Shown: positions 54,290 through 63,108 of the stretch, piece by piece
How the letters are laid out: the number at the start of each line of letters is the position of its first letter
How positions within the stretch are numbered: the stretch's first letter is position 1
NCBI GenBank assembly: GCA_947499955.1
Contig: CANMQI010000003.1
Coordinates: 248,001 to 312,000, forward strand
Source of the DNA: an uncultured Granulosicoccus sp.
Lineage (GTDB): Bacteria > Pseudomonadota > Gammaproteobacteria > Granulosicoccales > Granulosicoccaceae
Reading direction: 5' to 3'
DNA length: 64,000 bases
The notes under the pieces: generated by a model
Database searches by the model: none
Told to the model about the DNA's origin: nothing
The model's input: only the letters and a program-made list of their open reading frames with translations
Program-made: the position numbers and the translations under genes

Positions 54290-55174
54290 TCAGAGCTTGT
54301 TGAGCGGCACCTTGAGAGTCAGGTTGCCATCGGAGTCCTGTGGGACCTCCCCTGCACGCATGTTCACCTGCAGGGACGGAATGATGAGCCGGGGCATACC
54401 CAGTTGCGCATCCCGCTCTGTTCGGAACTTCACGAAGTCAGCCTTGCTCTTGCCGGCACCGACATGAATGTTGTCGGCTTTCTCTACACCCACCGTGGTC
54501 TCCCACTGGACTTCACGACCATTGGGTGCGTAGTCATGACACATGAACAGGCGCATTTCATCCGGCAGGTCCAGCAGCTTCTGTATGGAATCGTAGAGCA
54601 CACCGGCATCACCACCGGGAAAATCCGCACGGGCCGAACCACCATCCGGCATGAAGAGCGTGTCGCCGACGAAGGCAGCATCACCAATGACATGAGTCAT
54701 GCATGCCGGTGTATGACCCGGCGTTGCGATGACAAGGGCGTTCAGACTACCGATGGTGTAGGTATCGCCATCGTCGAACAGGGCGTCGAACTGACTGCCA
54801 TCACGCTGAAACTCTGTGCCTTCATTGAACACCTTGCCAAAGGTCTCCTGAACCACGACGATGTTGGATCCGATTCCGATCTTGCCACCCAGTTGATCCT
54901 GGATATAAGGCGCGGCCGACAGATGATCAGCGTGCACATGGGTTTCAATCAGCCATTCCAGTTGCAGCGCGTTTTCGCGAATGAACGCAATGATCCGGTC
55001 AGCGTTTTCATAAGAGAGTCGGCCGGCCGCATAGTCGATATCCATGACGGAATCCACCACGGCACAACTGCTGGACTCAGGGTCCTTGACCACATAACTG
55101 ATGGTGTTGGTAGCCTCATCGAAAAAGGCCGTGACATCGGGTTTGATGTTCATATCGATTGCTTGAGCAGTCAT
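54290..55174 (-). CDS. ETHE1-like persulfide dioxygenase (metallo-beta-lactamase fold)
   Basis: 294 residues. Iron ligands in THVHADH and TPGHTPA with FVGDTLF, and MCHDYAPNGREVQWETTVG near the C-terminal substrate pocket, the hallmark of ETHE1/SdoA enzymes that oxidise glutathione persulfide to sulfite. ATG 55174 has AAGGAG 9 nt upstream and lies 2 bp after the YeeE-type gene; a TTG at 55180 is two codons upstream. Works with the adjoining SQR fusion. Confidence 0.93.
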   Translation of the reverse strand: MTAQAIDMNIKPDVTAFFDEATNTISYVVKDPESSSCAVVDSVMDIDYAAGRLSYENADRIIAFIRENALQLEWLIETHVHADHLSAAPYIQDQLGGKIGIGSNIVVVQETFGKVFNEGTEFQRDGSQFDALFDDGDTYTIGSLNALVIATPGHTPACMTHVIGDAAFVGDTLFMPDGGSARADFPGGDAGVLYDSIQKLLDLPDEMRLFMCHDYAPNGREVQWETTVGVEKADNIHVGAGKSKADFVKFRTERDAQLGMPRLIIPSLQVNMRAGEVPQDSDGNLTLKVPLNKL

Positions 55175-55176
55175 GA

Positions 55177-55647
55177 TCAACTCTCCTTGGTCTCTTGCTT
55201 GAATTTGTCGGTCTTGAGGCTGCCCGCGTTGCTACTCACGGCTGACATCACCAGACGGGTCAGTACGATGCCAGCGATCAATGCTGTCGCGAACATCAAG
55301 ACATCCGGTTGGCCGGTGCCTACCACCGGCAACGCGCCGCCAGGACAGAATCCGGCCAGCCCCCAGCCGATACCGAAGATGACGGCACCACTGGCCAGCA
55401 GCCGATCGACATGTGATTTTCCCGGAAGCTGAAACGTGGCTTCCAGTACCGGACGAGCGCGAGTGAATACCCAGCGATAACCGAGAAAGGTGATCAGAAC
55501 CGCGCCACCCATCACGAAGGCCAGACTCGGATCCCAGGCGCCGGCAATATCGAAGAAATTGATGACCTTGGCCGGATTGGCCATGCCCGACAATGAGATA
55601 CCCAGGCCGAATATCACACCCACACTGTATGCTGCCAAAAGCTTCAT
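55177..55647 (-). CDS. YeeE/YedE-type membrane protein, C-terminal half type (DUF6691)
   Basis: 156 residues, four hydrophobic segments, with the conserved cysteine in GLAGFCPGGALPVVGTG and the opening VIFGLGISLSGMANPAKVINF. Pairs with the next upstream gene; the two are split counterparts of TsuA-like thiosulfate/sulfur transporters. In other proteobacteria such pairs sit in BigR-controlled sulfide operons. Three base pairs separate the two genes. Confidence 0.9.
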   Translation of the reverse strand: MKLLAAYSVGVIFGLGISLSGMANPAKVINFFDIAGAWDPSLAFVMGGAVLITFLGYRWVFTRARPVLEATFQLPGKSHVDRLLASGAVIFGIGWGLAGFCPGGALPVVGTGQPDVLMFATALIAGIVLTRLVMSAVSSNAGSLKTDKFKQETKES

Positions 55648-55650
55648 GAT

Positions 55651-56082
55651 TCAGACTCCCAGAACGTGACGGGTGACGAAAACCGTTATCACGGTACTTG
55701 TCATGAACAGCGCAACAGCGGCAAACGAGCGAAACGAGCCGCGTGCCAGACCGCAGACACCGTGGCCAGAGGTACAACCACTACCCAGGGTGACGCCTAC
55801 GCCTACCAGCAAGCCGCCGAGCAACAGCATCATGGGTGAGGATGGCACGCTGATTTCCGGCAATTCACCGGAGACTGCGCGGAACAGCCAGGGCCCGCTG
55901 AACATGCCCAGCAACAAGGCGACACGCCAGGCCCAGTCGCTCATCGTATCCGGCATCAGAGCACCCGACACGATACCGGTAGCGCCCATGATACGGCCCA
56001 GCAGGAACATCAGCAGAACGGCCGACAGGCCGATCAGAAGCCCCCCCAGCAGGGAGGCGAAAGGCGTGAATTCAGTGACCAT
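55651..56082 (-). CDS. YeeE/YedE-type membrane protein, N-terminal half type
   Basis: 143 residues, four hydrophobic segments; LGSGCTSGHGVCGLARGS carries the two conserved cysteines thought to pass sulfur species through the membrane in TsuA-type proteins. First gene of the sulfide operon. ATG 56082 follows GGAG; the longer frame to 56139 adds a Cys/Arg-rich stretch without family similarity. The palindrome at 56187-56201 lies about 105 bp upstream. Confidence 0.9.
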   Translation of the reverse strand: MVTEFTPFASLLGGLLIGLSAVLLMFLLGRIMGATGIVSGALMPDTMSDWAWRVALLLGMFSGPWLFRAVSGELPEISVPSSPMMLLLGGLLVGVGVTLGSGCTSGHGVCGLARGSFRSFAAVALFMTSTVITVFVTRHVLGV

Positions 56083-56186
56083 ATCACTCCACGGTTCCAG
56101 TAGATTGCAAAGAGGCTTTCGACAGCTTCCAACTCGCACTCGAGATTGGAACGATGAGCAGAATAGCCTCGAATCGACGGGGGGTC

Positions 56187-56201
56187 GGTGACAATGTCAC
56201 C
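56187..56201. promoter_or_regulatory. Perfect 15-bp palindrome upstream of the sulfide operon
   Basis: GGTGACA-A-TGTCACC, about 105 bp before the first YeeE-type gene and 57 bp after the Rrf2 regulator stop. It is the best operator candidate in the 175-bp gap; no clear -35/-10 pair could be assigned beside it. Binding by the Rrf2 protein is a guess. Confidence 0.55.
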
Positions 56202-56257
56202 GTAAACATCTATTCAACGTATAGCTTAACGAGGGTGCAGGTGGTATCGCCTGTGGT

Positions 56258-56752
56258 TCAGCGTTCTGCAGTGCTCTGCGACGTCGGCACGCTGCCGAAA
56301 GAGAGATCATCCATCGGATGCAGGGGCGCAATCCGGTTCAGCAACTGAGCCCGATTGGAACTGATATCGGCCAGTGTCAGGTCGTCCAGAACCCCCATGA
56401 AGGCCGCGGTGGCCTGCTGGATAGCGCGCGAGAGCTTGCAGACACCGATCAGCGGACAGGTGTTGCTTGTCGGGTCAAAGCACTCCACGACATCGAGGCT
56501 GACCTCGGTGAGACGAACCACGTCACCCACGACGATGGCGTCTGCTGGCTGTGCCAGACGAAAACCGCCGCCACGACCACGCTGTGTGATCAGCAATCCG
56601 GCACGGCCAAGCTCATGCACCACCTTGCTCACGTGCGGTTTTGCCAGGCCATGAATGTTGACGACATCCTCGATCCTGACGAGTGCCGGATGATAGACGG
56701 CGGCCAGCTGCAGCGCACGCAGGGCGTAATTGGTGTAGTTGGTCAGTTTCAA
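56258..56752 (-). CDS. Rrf2-family regulator with NsrR-type cluster cysteines
   Basis: 164 residues. Winged helix (about 1-75) with HGLAKPHVSKVVHELGRAGLLITQRGRGGG-like recognition and wing region, and three cysteines C91-x7-C99-x5-C105 in ECFDPTSNTCPLIGVCKL, the pattern that holds an iron-sulfur cluster in NsrR. It lies directly upstream of the sulfide-oxidation genes on the same strand and probably controls them, sensing nitric oxide, redox state or sulfur species. NsrR itself normally controls NO detoxification, of which there is no gene here. Confidence 0.88.
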   Translation of the reverse strand: MKLTNYTNYALRALQLAAVYHPALVRIEDVVNIHGLAKPHVSKVVHELGRAGLLITQRGRGGGFRLAQPADAIVVGDVVRLTEVSLDVVECFDPTSNTCPLIGVCKLSRAIQQATAAFMGVLDDLTLADISSNRAQLLNRIAPLHPMDDLSFGSVPTSQSTAER

Positions 56753-56934
56753 GGCGCGCCTCCAGTCCCGGATTTCAAAATAACATATATATGAAATGAA
56801 TTATTGATTCCGGCTCGCAGGACATACTGCAAGCTTGCGCAGCGGCGCTCTGCTGGCATCGCTGCCATCGGCTCGTTGAATTTTCTGGGGAGAACAACTG
56901 GTCAAGGCAGATATCGCGTGATACCCTCACGCTC

Positions 56935-57046
56935 ACTTGACGGGGTGCTGAACGACTACAGAGGTAGATGTTCGGCTGAGATGCTGCAGCTATCTGCACG
57001 ATCCCGCTGAACCTGATGCGGATAATGCCGACGAAGGGATTCAAGT
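56935..57046 (+). ncRNA. TPP (THI element) riboswitch
   Basis: P1 closes perfectly: ACTTGA (56935-56940) with TCAAGT (57041-57046). Inside are GGGGTGC, the pyrimidine-sensing CTGAGA (56976-56981), GAACCTGAT, GGATAATGCC and GAAGGGA in the standard order, so both thiamine diphosphate sensor arms are present. It precedes thiD by 66 nt and governs the whole thiamine operon. Conservation of the consensus makes the call secure. Confidence 0.95.
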
Positions 57047-57085
57047 CACGGGAATCACGAGTCATTCCCCTGCATGGGTCCGTTT

Positions 57086-57108
57086 TCTCCCGGTTGTCAT
57101 CCCGGAGA
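57086..57108 (+). promoter_or_regulatory. Shine-Dalgarno-sequestering hairpin of the TPP riboswitch
   Basis: TCTCC-(C)-GG at 57086-57093 pairs with CCGGAGA at 57102-57108, which contains the GGAGAG ribosome-binding site of thiD. No U tract follows, so control by blocking translation start is more likely than transcription termination. Confidence 0.6.
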
Positions 57109-57112
57109 GAAC

Positions 57113-57964
57113 ATGAAGCCTGGCCACACGACAAGCACACACTCTGCGGCATCGAATGCCGTGCCTGCTGCCATGACCATAGCCGGCTCGGATTCGGGCG
57201 GTGGTGCCGGTATTCAGGCAGACCTGAAGGCCTTCAGCGCTCTGGGCGTCTACGGCGCGTCGACCATCACGGCATTGACGGCACAGAACACCTGTGCGGT
57301 AAACGCCATCCACGAAGTGCCTGCCGAATTTGTCAGGCAGCAACTGGAAACCGTGTTGTCCGATATCCGCATCGACGCCATCAAGATCGGCATGCTGGCC
57401 AATGTGGCCATCATCCGGACGATCGCTGAGGTGCTCTCCGGGTATCCCGATATTCCCGTCGTACTGGACCCGGTCATGGTCGCCAAGAGCGGTGACGCCT
57501 TGTTACAGCATGAAGCCATCGACGCCCTGCGGCAGTATCTGTTTCCCCTGGCTACCCTGATCACCCCCAATATTCCGGAAGCTGCCCTGCTATTGAACGA
57601 CACGGAAGCTGCAGACCTTGCCGGGATGGAGGCGCAAGCGAGAAAGCTGACCAGCTTCGGTAGTCCTTGCGTGCTGCTCAAGGGCGGTCATCTGCAGTCA
57701 ACCGACAGTACAGACTTGCTGTTGCAGGAGGGTATTCTGCACCGGTTTACCCAGCCTCGCATCCAGACAGGCAACACCCATGGCACCGGCTGCACACTGT
57801 CTTCGGCCATTGCCGCGGAGTTGGCCAAGGGCGCATCGGTGCTCGATGCCGTGCAAACCGCAGAGCAGTACGTACACACCGCCATTGTCAACGCCGACAG
57901 CCTGCGAGTCGGCGCCGGTCATGGACCCGTCCACCACTTTCATGCCCTGTGGCAACCAGCGTGA
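57113..57964 (+). CDS. thiD: Hydroxymethylpyrimidine kinase / phosphomethylpyrimidine kinase
   Basis: 283 residues of the ribokinase fold. TIAGSDSGGGAGIQADLKAF near the N-terminus, MVAKSGDALL, LITPNIPEAALLL, VLLKGGH and the anion-hole NTHGTGCTLSSAIAAELAKG near the end. Phosphorylates HMP to HMP-PP for thiamine synthesis. GGAGAG is 4 nt before ATG 57113. Heads the riboswitch-controlled operon; its stop overlaps the next gene as GTGA. Confidence 0.95.
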   Translation: MKPGHTTSTHSAASNAVPAAMTIAGSDSGGGAGIQADLKAFSALGVYGASTITALTAQNTCAVNAIHEVPAEFVRQQLETVLSDIRIDAIKIGMLANVAIIRTIAEVLSGYPDIPVVLDPVMVAKSGDALLQHEAIDALRQYLFPLATLITPNIPEAALLLNDTEAADLAGMEAQARKLTSFGSPCVLLKGGHLQSTDSTDLLLQEGILHRFTQPRIQTGNTHGTGCTLSSAIAAELAKGASVLDAVQTAEQYVHTAIVNADSLRVGAGHGPVHHFHALWQPA

Positions 57965-58713
57965 ACCAGGCCCCCGGCATCAAACTGGACAAGGTCAGTC
58001 TGACACTGGGCAAACACTCGGTATTTCAGGACCTCTCACTGCATCTGCAAGCCGGTCAATGGCACAGCGTTCTGGGTCGCAGTGGCATCGGCAAATCCAG
58101 TTTGCTGCGAATCATTGCCGGTCTGCAGAAACCGGACAAGGGCGCTGTACGCACTGACACGGGCGAGCCGGCCTCCACGCATATTGCCTACATGGCGCAG
58201 GACGATGGTCTGCTGCCATGGCTGACGGCACGCCAGAACATACAGCTGGGTCCAAGACTGCGTGGCGAGAATCTGCAGGAGTCGACGGCGCAAGTCAGCG
58301 AACTGCTGGAACGCGTAGGCCTGACACCCTGGGCCGATGCCTTGCCAGCGGTGCTCTCCGGTGGCATGCGCCAGCGCGTGGCACTGGCCCGCACGCTGCT
58401 CGAAGAGCGCGACATCGTTTTGATGGACGAACCCTTCAGCCGCCTGGATGCCATCACCCGCGACGAATTACAGTCCTTGTCGTTCGACCTGTTGACCGGA
58501 CGCACCGTACTGCTGGTTACCCATGACCCCATGGAAGCCCTGCGCCTGTCTCATGTTCTGCACGTACTGGAACCCGGCTCTCCCACCCGCATCCAGTCCA
58601 TGCCGCTGGCAACGCCTGCACCACGTCCGGTCGATCATGACGAGATCACGGCGCAGCTGCCGTCAGTCTGGCAGTTCATGAAGTCCGGCAGCGACCTACC
58701 GGTGGTTGTCTGA
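57961..58713 (+). CDS. thiZ: Thiamine-precursor ABC importer ATPase
   Basis: 250 residues of the nitrate/sulfonate-type ABC ATPase group. Walker A LGRSGIGKSSLL, Q-loop MAQDDGLLPWLT, signature LSGGMRQRV, Walker B IVLMDEPFSRLD, switch His in VTHDPMEAL. Starts with GTG 57961 overlapping the thiD stop by four bases; an apparent upstream extension of the frame lies inside thiD and is not used. With ThiX and ThiY it imports formylaminopyrimidine or HMP. Confidence 0.9.
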   Translation: MNQAPGIKLDKVSLTLGKHSVFQDLSLHLQAGQWHSVLGRSGIGKSSLLRIIAGLQKPDKGAVRTDTGEPASTHIAYMAQDDGLLPWLTARQNIQLGPRLRGENLQESTAQVSELLERVGLTPWADALPAVLSGGMRQRVALARTLLEERDIVLMDEPFSRLDAITRDELQSLSFDLLTGRTVLLVTHDPMEALRLSHVLHVLEPGSPTRIQSMPLATPAPRPVDHDEITAQLPSVWQFMKSGSDLPVVV

Positions 58714-59514
58714 ATGGCCAGCTCGATCCCCCACCGCCGGCCGCGAGTACCCGCCTTTCTCGTCAGCCTCACCCTGTTCCTGCTGGCCTGGCAGCTGCTG
58801 GTCACACTCAGTGGCATTCCGCATTTCCTGCTACCGGCGCCTTTGGCGATTCTGAAGACACTGGTCAATCAGATTCAGACCCTCGGCCTGCATACCGCCA
58901 TCACGGCGTTCGAGATCATTGCAGGCCTGGTCAGTGGCTGTGTGCTTGGCATCATCAGCGCGGTGCTGCTGAGTTCATCCAGGCGCCTGCGCCGTTGGTT
59001 GCTGCCTCTCATGGTCATCAGCCAGTCTCTACCGGTATTCGCACTGGCGCCACTCTTGACCTTGTGGTTCGGCTACGGCATGGGCTCCAAAGTGGTCATG
59101 GCCATTCTGATCATCTACTTTCCCGTGGTGGCTGCCACCTTCGATGGCTTGCGCCACACCAGCACGGCCATGCTGGATCTGGCTCGCACCATGAATGCCT
59201 CTCCCAGAACCATTCTGCTGCAGATTCGACTGCCGGCCGCCCTGCCCTCCATGGCATCAGGCATCCGGGTGGCCACCTCGGTGGCACCCATCGGCGCGGT
59301 TGTCGGCGAATGGGTCGGCTCCAGCCAGGGGCTGGGCTATCTCATGCTGCAGGCAAATGGCCGCATGCAGACAGATCTGATGTTCGCAGCCCTGCTGTGC
59401 CTTTGCCTGCTCGCTTTTCTGCTCTACACCCTCGTCAACCGTCTGCTGGATCGCGCCCTTTTCTGGCTACCCGATTCCAGCAGCACGGCCACCTTCCACA
59501 CCGACGCACACTGA
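58714..59514 (+). CDS. thiX: Thiamine-precursor ABC importer permease
   Basis: 266 residues, six membrane segments, with the SsuC/TauC-type EAA loop LDLARTMNASPRTILLQIRLPAALP and GAVVGEWVGSSQGLGYLMLQANG. The ATG follows the thiZ stop directly. Sulfonate and nitrate permeases share the fold; location within the thiamine operon sets the substrate. Confidence 0.9.
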   Translation: MASSIPHRRPRVPAFLVSLTLFLLAWQLLVTLSGIPHFLLPAPLAILKTLVNQIQTLGLHTAITAFEIIAGLVSGCVLGIISAVLLSSSRRLRRWLLPLMVISQSLPVFALAPLLTLWFGYGMGSKVVMAILIIYFPVVAATFDGLRHTSTAMLDLARTMNASPRTILLQIRLPAALPSMASGIRVATSVAPIGAVVGEWVGSSQGLGYLMLQANGRMQTDLMFAALLCLCLLAFLLYTLVNRLLDRALFWLPDSSSTATFHTDAH

Positions 59515-59518
59515 TCCC

Positions 59519-60457
59519 ATGCAACGAATCAAACTTCTGCTTGCCAGCCTGCTGTTCAGCGGCAGTACTCTGGCCGCCGAACCCGTTACCGTTCTGCTTG
59601 ACTGGTTCATCAACCCTGATCATGCGCAGCTGATCGTGGCCCGCGAAAAGGGCTTTTTCGACGAAGAAGGTCTGAGCGTCGAACTGATCGAACCTGCCGA
59701 CCCCTCCCTGCCACCGAAAATGGTTGCTGCTGGCAAGGCAGAGATTGCCATCAGCTACCAGCCACAACTGCATGTGCAGGTGGCTGAAGGTTTGCCACTG
59801 TCACGCTTCGGCACACTGGTATCCACGCCCCTGAATTCCCTGGTTGTGCTGGCCGATGGCCCTATCGATTCCCTTGCATCCCTGAAGGGGAAGAAAGTGG
59901 GATTCTCGGTCGGAGGCTTCGAGGATGCGCTGCTGAAAGCGATGCTGGAGAGTGTCTCTCTGACGCTGGAAGACATCGAACTGGTCAACGTCAATTTCTC
60001 CCTCTCACCCGCACTGATCACCAGACAGGTGGACGCGGTCATCGGTGCCTATCGAAACTTCGAGCTGAACCAGCTGGATATCGAAGGCCACCCCGGACGT
60101 GCCTTCTACCCGGAGGAACACGGTGTTCCGGCCTTTGATGAACTGATTCTGATTGCCAACAAAGATTCCCTGGACAGCCCCTGGATGCTGCCGTTCCTGC
60201 GCGCCATCGAGCGCTCGACCATCTTCATCATCAATCACCCGGACGAGGCCTGGCAGGTCTTTCGCGATTCCAACCCGGACATTCTCGACAATGAACTGAA
60301 TCGCCGTGCCTGGCGCGATACGCTGTCCCGCTTTGCATTGCGCCCGGCAGCACTTGATCGTCAGCGCTACGAGAATTTTGCGGCCTTCATGCAGTCACAA
60401 GGTCTGATCGACACCGTCCCTGAGCTGGACAGCTACACCTTCGCAGCCGGACGATGA
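59519..60457 (+). CDS. thiY: Pyrimidine-precursor substrate-binding protein (NMT1/THI5-like)
   Basis: 312 residues. Signal peptide ending TLAA, then VTVLLDWFINPDHAQLIVAREKGFFDEEGL, the NMT1/THI5-like opening, and LKGKKVGFSVGGFEDALLKAML. ThiY binds formylaminopyrimidine derived from degraded thiamine. Its stop overlaps tenA as ATGA. No hairpin follows this binding-protein gene, unlike the other three importers in the window. Confidence 0.92.
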   Translation: MQRIKLLLASLLFSGSTLAAEPVTVLLDWFINPDHAQLIVAREKGFFDEEGLSVELIEPADPSLPPKMVAAGKAEIAISYQPQLHVQVAEGLPLSRFGTLVSTPLNSLVVLADGPIDSLASLKGKKVGFSVGGFEDALLKAMLESVSLTLEDIELVNVNFSLSPALITRQVDAVIGAYRNFELNQLDIEGHPGRAFYPEEHGVPAFDELILIANKDSLDSPWMLPFLRAIERSTIFIINHPDEAWQVFRDSNPDILDNELNRRAWRDTLSRFALRPAALDRQRYENFAAFMQSQGLIDTVPELDSYTFAAGR

Positions 60458-61125
60458 CCACTCGGACTCTGACACAGCAGCTGATTGCGCACAGCGAGCC
60501 ACACTGGCAGAACTACATCCAGCACGACTTCGTTCGCCAACTGGCCGCCGGCACTCTGCCGGCCGAGTGCTTCGAGCATTATCTGAAGCAGGATTATCTG
60601 TTTCTCATCCAGTTCGCCCGGGCATTCGGCCTGGCGGCCTACAAGAGCCGCACGCTGGACGAACTCAGACAGGCTCAGAGCTCCCTGCATGGCATCATCG
60701 ATATCGAACTGGACTTGCATATCGGCTACTGCCAGCAGTTCGGCATTTCCAGGCAGGCGCTGGAAGAGACAGTCGAATCGACGCCCAATATGGCCTACAC
60801 ACGCTACGTGCTGGAGCGTGGCATGGCCGGTGATCTGCTGGACCTGAACGTGGCTCTGGCCCCGTGCATCCTCGGCTACGCCGAGGTGGCCAAGTGGCTG
60901 CAAAACCAATCGTTTCTGGTCAGACAGGGTAACCCCTATGCAGACTGGGTCGACATGTACAGCAGTGCGGAATACCAGCAAGTGGCAGACACCCACCGGA
61001 AGGCTTGCGATGCGCTGAGCATTGAACAACTGGGGCAGGCGCGGGTGCAGGAACTGAGCCGTACCTTCGATGCGGCGACACGTCTCGAGATCGACTTCTG
61101 GCAGATGGGTCTGGATTGTCGCTGA
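60454..61125 (+). CDS. tenA: Aminopyrimidine aminohydrolase (thiaminase II)
   Basis: 223 residues, all-helical TenA fold. YLKQDYLFLIQFARAFGLAAYKS, the catalytic Cys in ALAPCILGYAEVAKWL and the C-terminal Glu in LEIDFWQMGLD are the family's active-site positions. Converts aminopyrimidine from base-degraded thiamine to HMP, which ThiD phosphorylates. This partner set (ThiXYZ, TenA, ThiD) is the HMP-salvage route. Confidence 0.94.
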   Translation: MTTRTLTQQLIAHSEPHWQNYIQHDFVRQLAAGTLPAECFEHYLKQDYLFLIQFARAFGLAAYKSRTLDELRQAQSSLHGIIDIELDLHIGYCQQFGISRQALEETVESTPNMAYTRYVLERGMAGDLLDLNVALAPCILGYAEVAKWLQNQSFLVRQGNPYADWVDMYSSAEYQQVADTHRKACDALSIEQLGQARVQELSRTFDAATRLEIDFWQMGLDCR

Positions 61126-62141
61126 TGAGCACGGATATTGAGATCGTTGGCGCCGGTGTTGCCGGCCTGTGCGCAGCGCAGGCCTTCATCGAACGCGGTT
61201 GCCGTGTACACCTGATTGCCGCCAGCCACGGTATCGATGACAGTTGCTGTTCCTGGTGGGCAGGTGGCATGCTGGCACCCTGGTGTGAAAGCGAAAGCGC
61301 CGAACCGCTGATATTCCGGCTCGGTCTGGAGAGCCTGTCGTACTGGCAGAAACACAGCCAATCCATTCAACAGGCAGGATCGCTGGTCGTTGCCCTGCGC
61401 CGGGACCGCGCAGACTTCGATCAGTTTGCACGCCGCACAGACAGTTTTGCACGTCTGGATCGTGCGCAGATGGAAGCCATGGAACCGGATATCGGCCATC
61501 GTTTCGACATGGGCTTGCATTATGCTGAAGAGGCACATCTGGACCCCAGAAAGACGCTCCTCGGACTATTGGAATCACTCCGGCAGAACGAGTTGTTCTC
61601 GATCGAATTCGATCGTCAGCTGAGCGAGGCGGAACTGGCATCCGCCCCTCGCACGGGTTGGCGAATCGATTGTCGAGGCCTGGCGGCGCGCGACAGCCTC
61701 AAGGATCTGCGTGGCGTCAAGGGTGAAATGCTGATTCTCGAAAGCCGTGAGATTTCCCTGCAACGACCAATACGCATGCTGCATCCTCGGCACCCGATCT
61801 ATATCGTACCGCGAGAGAATCATCGCTTCATGGTTGGCGCCACCATGATCGAAAGTGATGATCGCAGTCTGGCCAGTGCACGTTCGGTCATGGAGCTGCT
61901 CTCCAGCGCCTATGGCCTGCACACCGGTTTTGCTGAAGCGGCTGTCATCGAGATCGGCACCGATGTGCGCCCGGCTTTTACCGATAATCTGCCCCGTCTG
62001 AGACGACGCGGCAGAACGGTTCATATCAATGGCCTGTACCGACATGGTTTTCTGTGCGCACCAGCCATGGCGCAGCGAGCAGCATCCCTGGTACTGGACG
62101 GCAGGATCGACGAGGACGTGGTAGATGAAAATACAGATTAA
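61125..62141 (+). CDS. thiO: Glycine oxidase for thiazole synthesis
   Basis: 338 residues, DAO-fold flavoprotein: EIVGAGVAGLCAAQAFIERG for FAD, SCCSWWAGGMLAPWCE in the active-site region, IYIVPRENHRFMVGATMIES, and a C-terminal NGLYRHGFLCAPAMA. Oxidises glycine to dehydroglycine (iminoacetate) used by ThiG. ATG shares one base with the tenA stop (TGATG). Its 3' end overlaps thiS by 17 bp. Confidence 0.92.
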   Translation: MSTDIEIVGAGVAGLCAAQAFIERGCRVHLIAASHGIDDSCCSWWAGGMLAPWCESESAEPLIFRLGLESLSYWQKHSQSIQQAGSLVVALRRDRADFDQFARRTDSFARLDRAQMEAMEPDIGHRFDMGLHYAEEAHLDPRKTLLGLLESLRQNELFSIEFDRQLSEAELASAPRTGWRIDCRGLAARDSLKDLRGVKGEMLILESREISLQRPIRMLHPRHPIYIVPRENHRFMVGATMIESDDRSLASARSVMELLSSAYGLHTGFAEAAVIEIGTDVRPAFTDNLPRLRRRGRTVHINGLYRHGFLCAPAMAQRAASLVLDGRIDEDVVDENTD

Positions 62142-62322
62142 CGGTGAAACTCAGCAGGTGGAATGCAACACGCTGCACGAGTTGCTGGAACACCTGGGCC
62201 ACGGGGCTTCCACGGTTGCCACCGCGGTCAACCAGGAATTCGTGCCGATCAGCGAGCGCGAACAATACAGACTGTCAACCGATGACTCGGTAGACATCAT
62301 TGCACCCATGTCGGGAGGCTGA
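62125..62322 (+). CDS. thiS: Sulfur carrier protein
   Basis: 65-residue beta-grasp protein. [13 protein letters not shown] opening, AVNQEFVP, and the essential C-terminal Gly-Gly (APMSGG), which is thiocarboxylated to supply thiazole sulfur. No thiF-like adenylyltransferase is in the operon, so activation must come from elsewhere. Lies between thiO and thiG, overlapping thiO by 17 bp. Confidence 0.95.
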   Translation: MKIQINGETQQVECNTLHELLEHLGHGASTVATAVNQEFVPISEREQYRLSTDDSVDIIAPMSGG

Positions 62323-62326
62323 ACAC

Positions 62327-63106
62327 ATGTCGCTCTCATTCTACGATGTCGAACTGGACTCACGCCTTCTTCTGGGGACATCCTTGTATCCCTCCCCACA
62401 GATCATGCTCGATGCCATCGCCGCATCCGGTAGCGACATCGTCACCGTATCGCTGCGTCGCGAGTCCAGTACCGAGAAATCAGGGCAGGCATTCTGGTCT
62501 CTCATCAAGTCTGCCAACGTTCGGGTACTGCCCAATACCGCGGGCTGTCGTGGCGTGAAGGAGGCAGTCAATACCGCCCATATGGCGCGCGAACTGTTCG
62601 GCACACCCTGGATCAAACTGGAAGTCATCGGTGAAGACGACACCTTGCAACCCGATGTGTTCGGACTTGTGGAAGCCGCACGCATTCTGTCTGATGATGG
62701 CTTTCACGTATTTCCCTACACCACCGATGACCTGGTGGTAGCCGATCGGCTGCTCAACGCCGGCTGTCGCGTGCTCATGCCCTGGGGAGCCCCGATCGGC
62801 AGTGGACGCGGTCTGAACAATCCCTATGCATTGAGTTCGATGCGAGCGCATTTCCCCGATGTTCCGCTGGTGGTGGATGCCGGTATCGGCCTGCCCTCAC
62901 ACGCCGCCGCTGCCATGGAGCTCGGCTACGATGCCGTGCTGCTCAACACAGCGGTTGCCCGTGCCGGCGATCCGGTCGCCATGGCTCGCGCCTTTGCACT
63001 TGCGGTGGAATCCGGGCGCACCGCCTGGCAAGCCGACCCCATGATGCCACGCGACATGGCAGCTCCTTCCACACCCGTGCTGGGCACCCCCTTTCGAGAC
63101 CTGTAA
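62327..63106 (+). CDS. thiG: Thiazole synthase
   Basis: 259 residues, TIM barrel. [34 protein letters not shown], catalytic Lys in [34 protein letters not shown] and a terminal [18 protein letters not shown]. Joins dehydroglycine, deoxyxylulose phosphate and ThiS sulfur. ATG 62327 with GGGAGG upstream; the frame extends to 62300 inside thiS but is not needed. Confidence 0.95.
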   Translation: MSLSFYDVELDSRLLLGTSLYPSPQIMLDAIAASGSDIVTVSLRRESSTEKSGQAFWSLIKSANVRVLPNTAGCRGVKEAVNTAHMARELFGTPWIKLEVIGEDDTLQPDVFGLVEAARILSDDGFHVFPYTTDDLVVADRLLNAGCRVLMPWGAPIGSGRGLNNPYALSSMRAHFPDVPLVVDAGIGLPSHAAAAMELGYDAVLLNTAVARAGDPVAMARAFALAVESGRTAWQADPMMPRDMAAPSTPVLGTPFRDL

Positions 63107-63108
63107 TC

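Noticed and set aside
57667-57960. Upstream extension of the thiZ frame inside thiD
   Set aside because: The extra residues are low-complexity antisense-like sequence; the GTG at 57961 overlapping the thiD stop gives the normal ATPase N-terminus.
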